Of a DNA stretch of 6,284 nt, positions 5,669 to 6,284 are shown piece by piece (the first letter of the stretch is position 1; the number at the start of each line of letters is the position of its first letter). Origin of the DNA: Pseudothermotoga sp. (GTDB lineage: Bacteria; Thermotogota; Thermotogae; Thermotogales; DSM-5069); contig JAPYWY010000099.1 in assembly GCA_028276125.1 (NCBI GenBank), forward strand, positions 1 through 6,284, read 5' to 3'. The notes under the pieces are model-generated. The model saw only the letters and a list, made by a program, of their open reading frames with translations, did not search any database and was not told the DNA's origin. The position numbers and the translations under genes were made by a program.

Positions 5669-6284
5669 TCAGATCTTTCCGTATTTTTTGAGTTGATGCA
5701 GATTCACCGGAAAACTCGGCTTTCTTCCCGTCAGAACCTCAATGACACCTTGAGCGGCCCCTTCGGCCATCCTGATCACACATTCCTTTGTCAGAGCGGC
5801 GTTGTGGGGTGTCAGCAGTATCTTTTCGCACTTGAAGAAAGGATGATCGTTTTTCGGAGGTTCCTCTATGAAAACGTCCGTGGCTGCTCCAGCTATCCAA
5901 CCCTCTTCGACGGCTTTCAAGACCGCAAGCTCGTCCCATATTGGACCGCGCGCCATGTTTATGATGTACGCTGTGGGCTTCATGAGCTTGAGCTGATCTT
6001 CTCTTATCATGAACCTGGTTTCAGGTGTGAAAGGAACGTGTATCGTGACGAAGTCCGACTCTCTCAACAGTCTTTCCAACGAAACCAGCTCAACGTTCAG
6101 TTCTGTAGCCTTGCGGGCATCGACGTAAGGATCGAAGGCCAAGACTTTCATGGAAAAGGCCGCCTGACACTTCTTCGCGACGAGCGAACCGATCCTTCCA
6201 AGTCCTATGACTCCAAGCGTCTTTCCATCTATATCCATAGTGGAGAACTGATCTCTGATGTTGAAATCACCTTTCCTTGTCGCG
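5669..6284 (-). CDS. D-2-hydroxyacid dehydrogenase, phosphoglycerate dehydrogenase-like (5' end outside window)
   Basis: About 204 C-terminal residues are visible, and the frame stays open to the right edge, so the N-terminal substrate domain is missing from view. The fragment holds the Rossmann domain and the C-terminal catalytic segment of a D-2-hydroxyacid dehydrogenase of the SerA-like type. GLGRIG is the nucleotide-binding loop. Asp in VLAFDPY ends the second strand and suggests NAD(H). The catalytic Arg (NMARGP), Glu (DVFIEEPP) and His (LTPHNAAL) are all present. No ACT or other regulatory domain follows, so this is the short form. GPIWDE replaces the more usual G-x-V-V/I-D-E, and HNAALTKEC replaces the more common HxAxxT pattern, which suggests a specialised substrate rather than serine synthesis. 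The Met codon at 6238 is internal, since conserved-type sequence (GDFNIRDQFST) continues upstream of it. It precedes the DapA-like gene by 13 nt in the same operon. Confidence 0.88.
   Translation of the reverse strand, partial: ATRKGDFNIRDQFSTMDIDGKTLGVIGLGRIGSLVAKKCQAAFSMKVLAFDPYVDARKATELNVELVSLERLLRESDFVTIHVPFTPETRFMIREDQLKLMKPTAYIINMARGPIWDELAVLKAVEEGWIAGAATDVFIEEPPKNDHPFFKCEKILLTPHNAALTKECVIRMAEGAAQGVIEVLTGRKPSFPVNLHQLKKYGKI

Noticed and set aside
6236..6238. ATG at 6238 as the start of the right-edge dehydrogenase
   Set aside because: The frame continues open to the window edge with family-like sequence, and a start here would remove the entire N-terminal substrate domain just before the Rossmann fold.
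1..6284. Mobile elements, CRISPR arrays, tRNA/rRNA genes, phage genes
   Set aside because: No transposase motif, terminal inverted repeats, regular repeat-spacer pattern or RNA-gene signature was seen. The window is compact metabolic chromosome.

Overview
The window looks like bacterial chromosome, probably from a thermophilic member of the Thermotogales (a Pseudothermotoga/Thermotoga-type genome). This is inferred from roughly balanced GC content, near-consensus GGAGG ribosome-binding sites, very tight gene packing, Lys/Glu-rich proteins with many AGA/AGG arginine codons, and a glyoxylate-reductase-like enzyme resembling those of hyperthermophiles. No marker gene fixes the taxonomy.

Layout. 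Positions 1-466 hold no convincing gene. They form a long leader or intergenic region with short recurring motifs, an imperfect hairpin and possible promoters. Positions 467-2011 (+) encode a complete NhaC-family sodium/proton antiporter. A symmetric hairpin at 2010-2039 ends it and also serves the converging transcript. From the right edge back to 2031, five genes run on the minus strand with gaps of only 4-13 nt, so they are almost certainly one operon. In transcription order they are: a D-2-hydroxyacid dehydrogenase of the phosphoglycerate-dehydrogenase type (5' end outside the window), a DapA/N-acetylneuraminate-lyase family Schiff-base aldolase or dehydratase, an HpcH/HpaI-type metal-dependent 2-oxoacid aldolase, a xylose-isomerase-like TIM-barrel isomerase/epimerase, and a glyoxylate/hydroxypyruvate reductase-like D-2-hydroxyacid dehydrogenase.

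How the genes may work together. Two oxidoreductases, two different C-C lyases and one isomerase suggest catabolism of a sugar acid or hydroxy-2-oxo acid. In one consistent scheme the lyases cleave a 2-keto-3-deoxy acid to pyruvate plus an aldehyde (for example tartronate semialdehyde or glyoxylate), the isomerase interconverts tartronate semialdehyde and hydroxypyruvate, and the terminal reductase produces D-glycerate or glycolate. The individual family calls are firm. The substrate and the pathway are inference. No transporter, kinase or regulator of the operon is visible; these could lie beyond the right edge. The antiporter is a separate, convergent transcription unit, so a functional link to the operon is not established.
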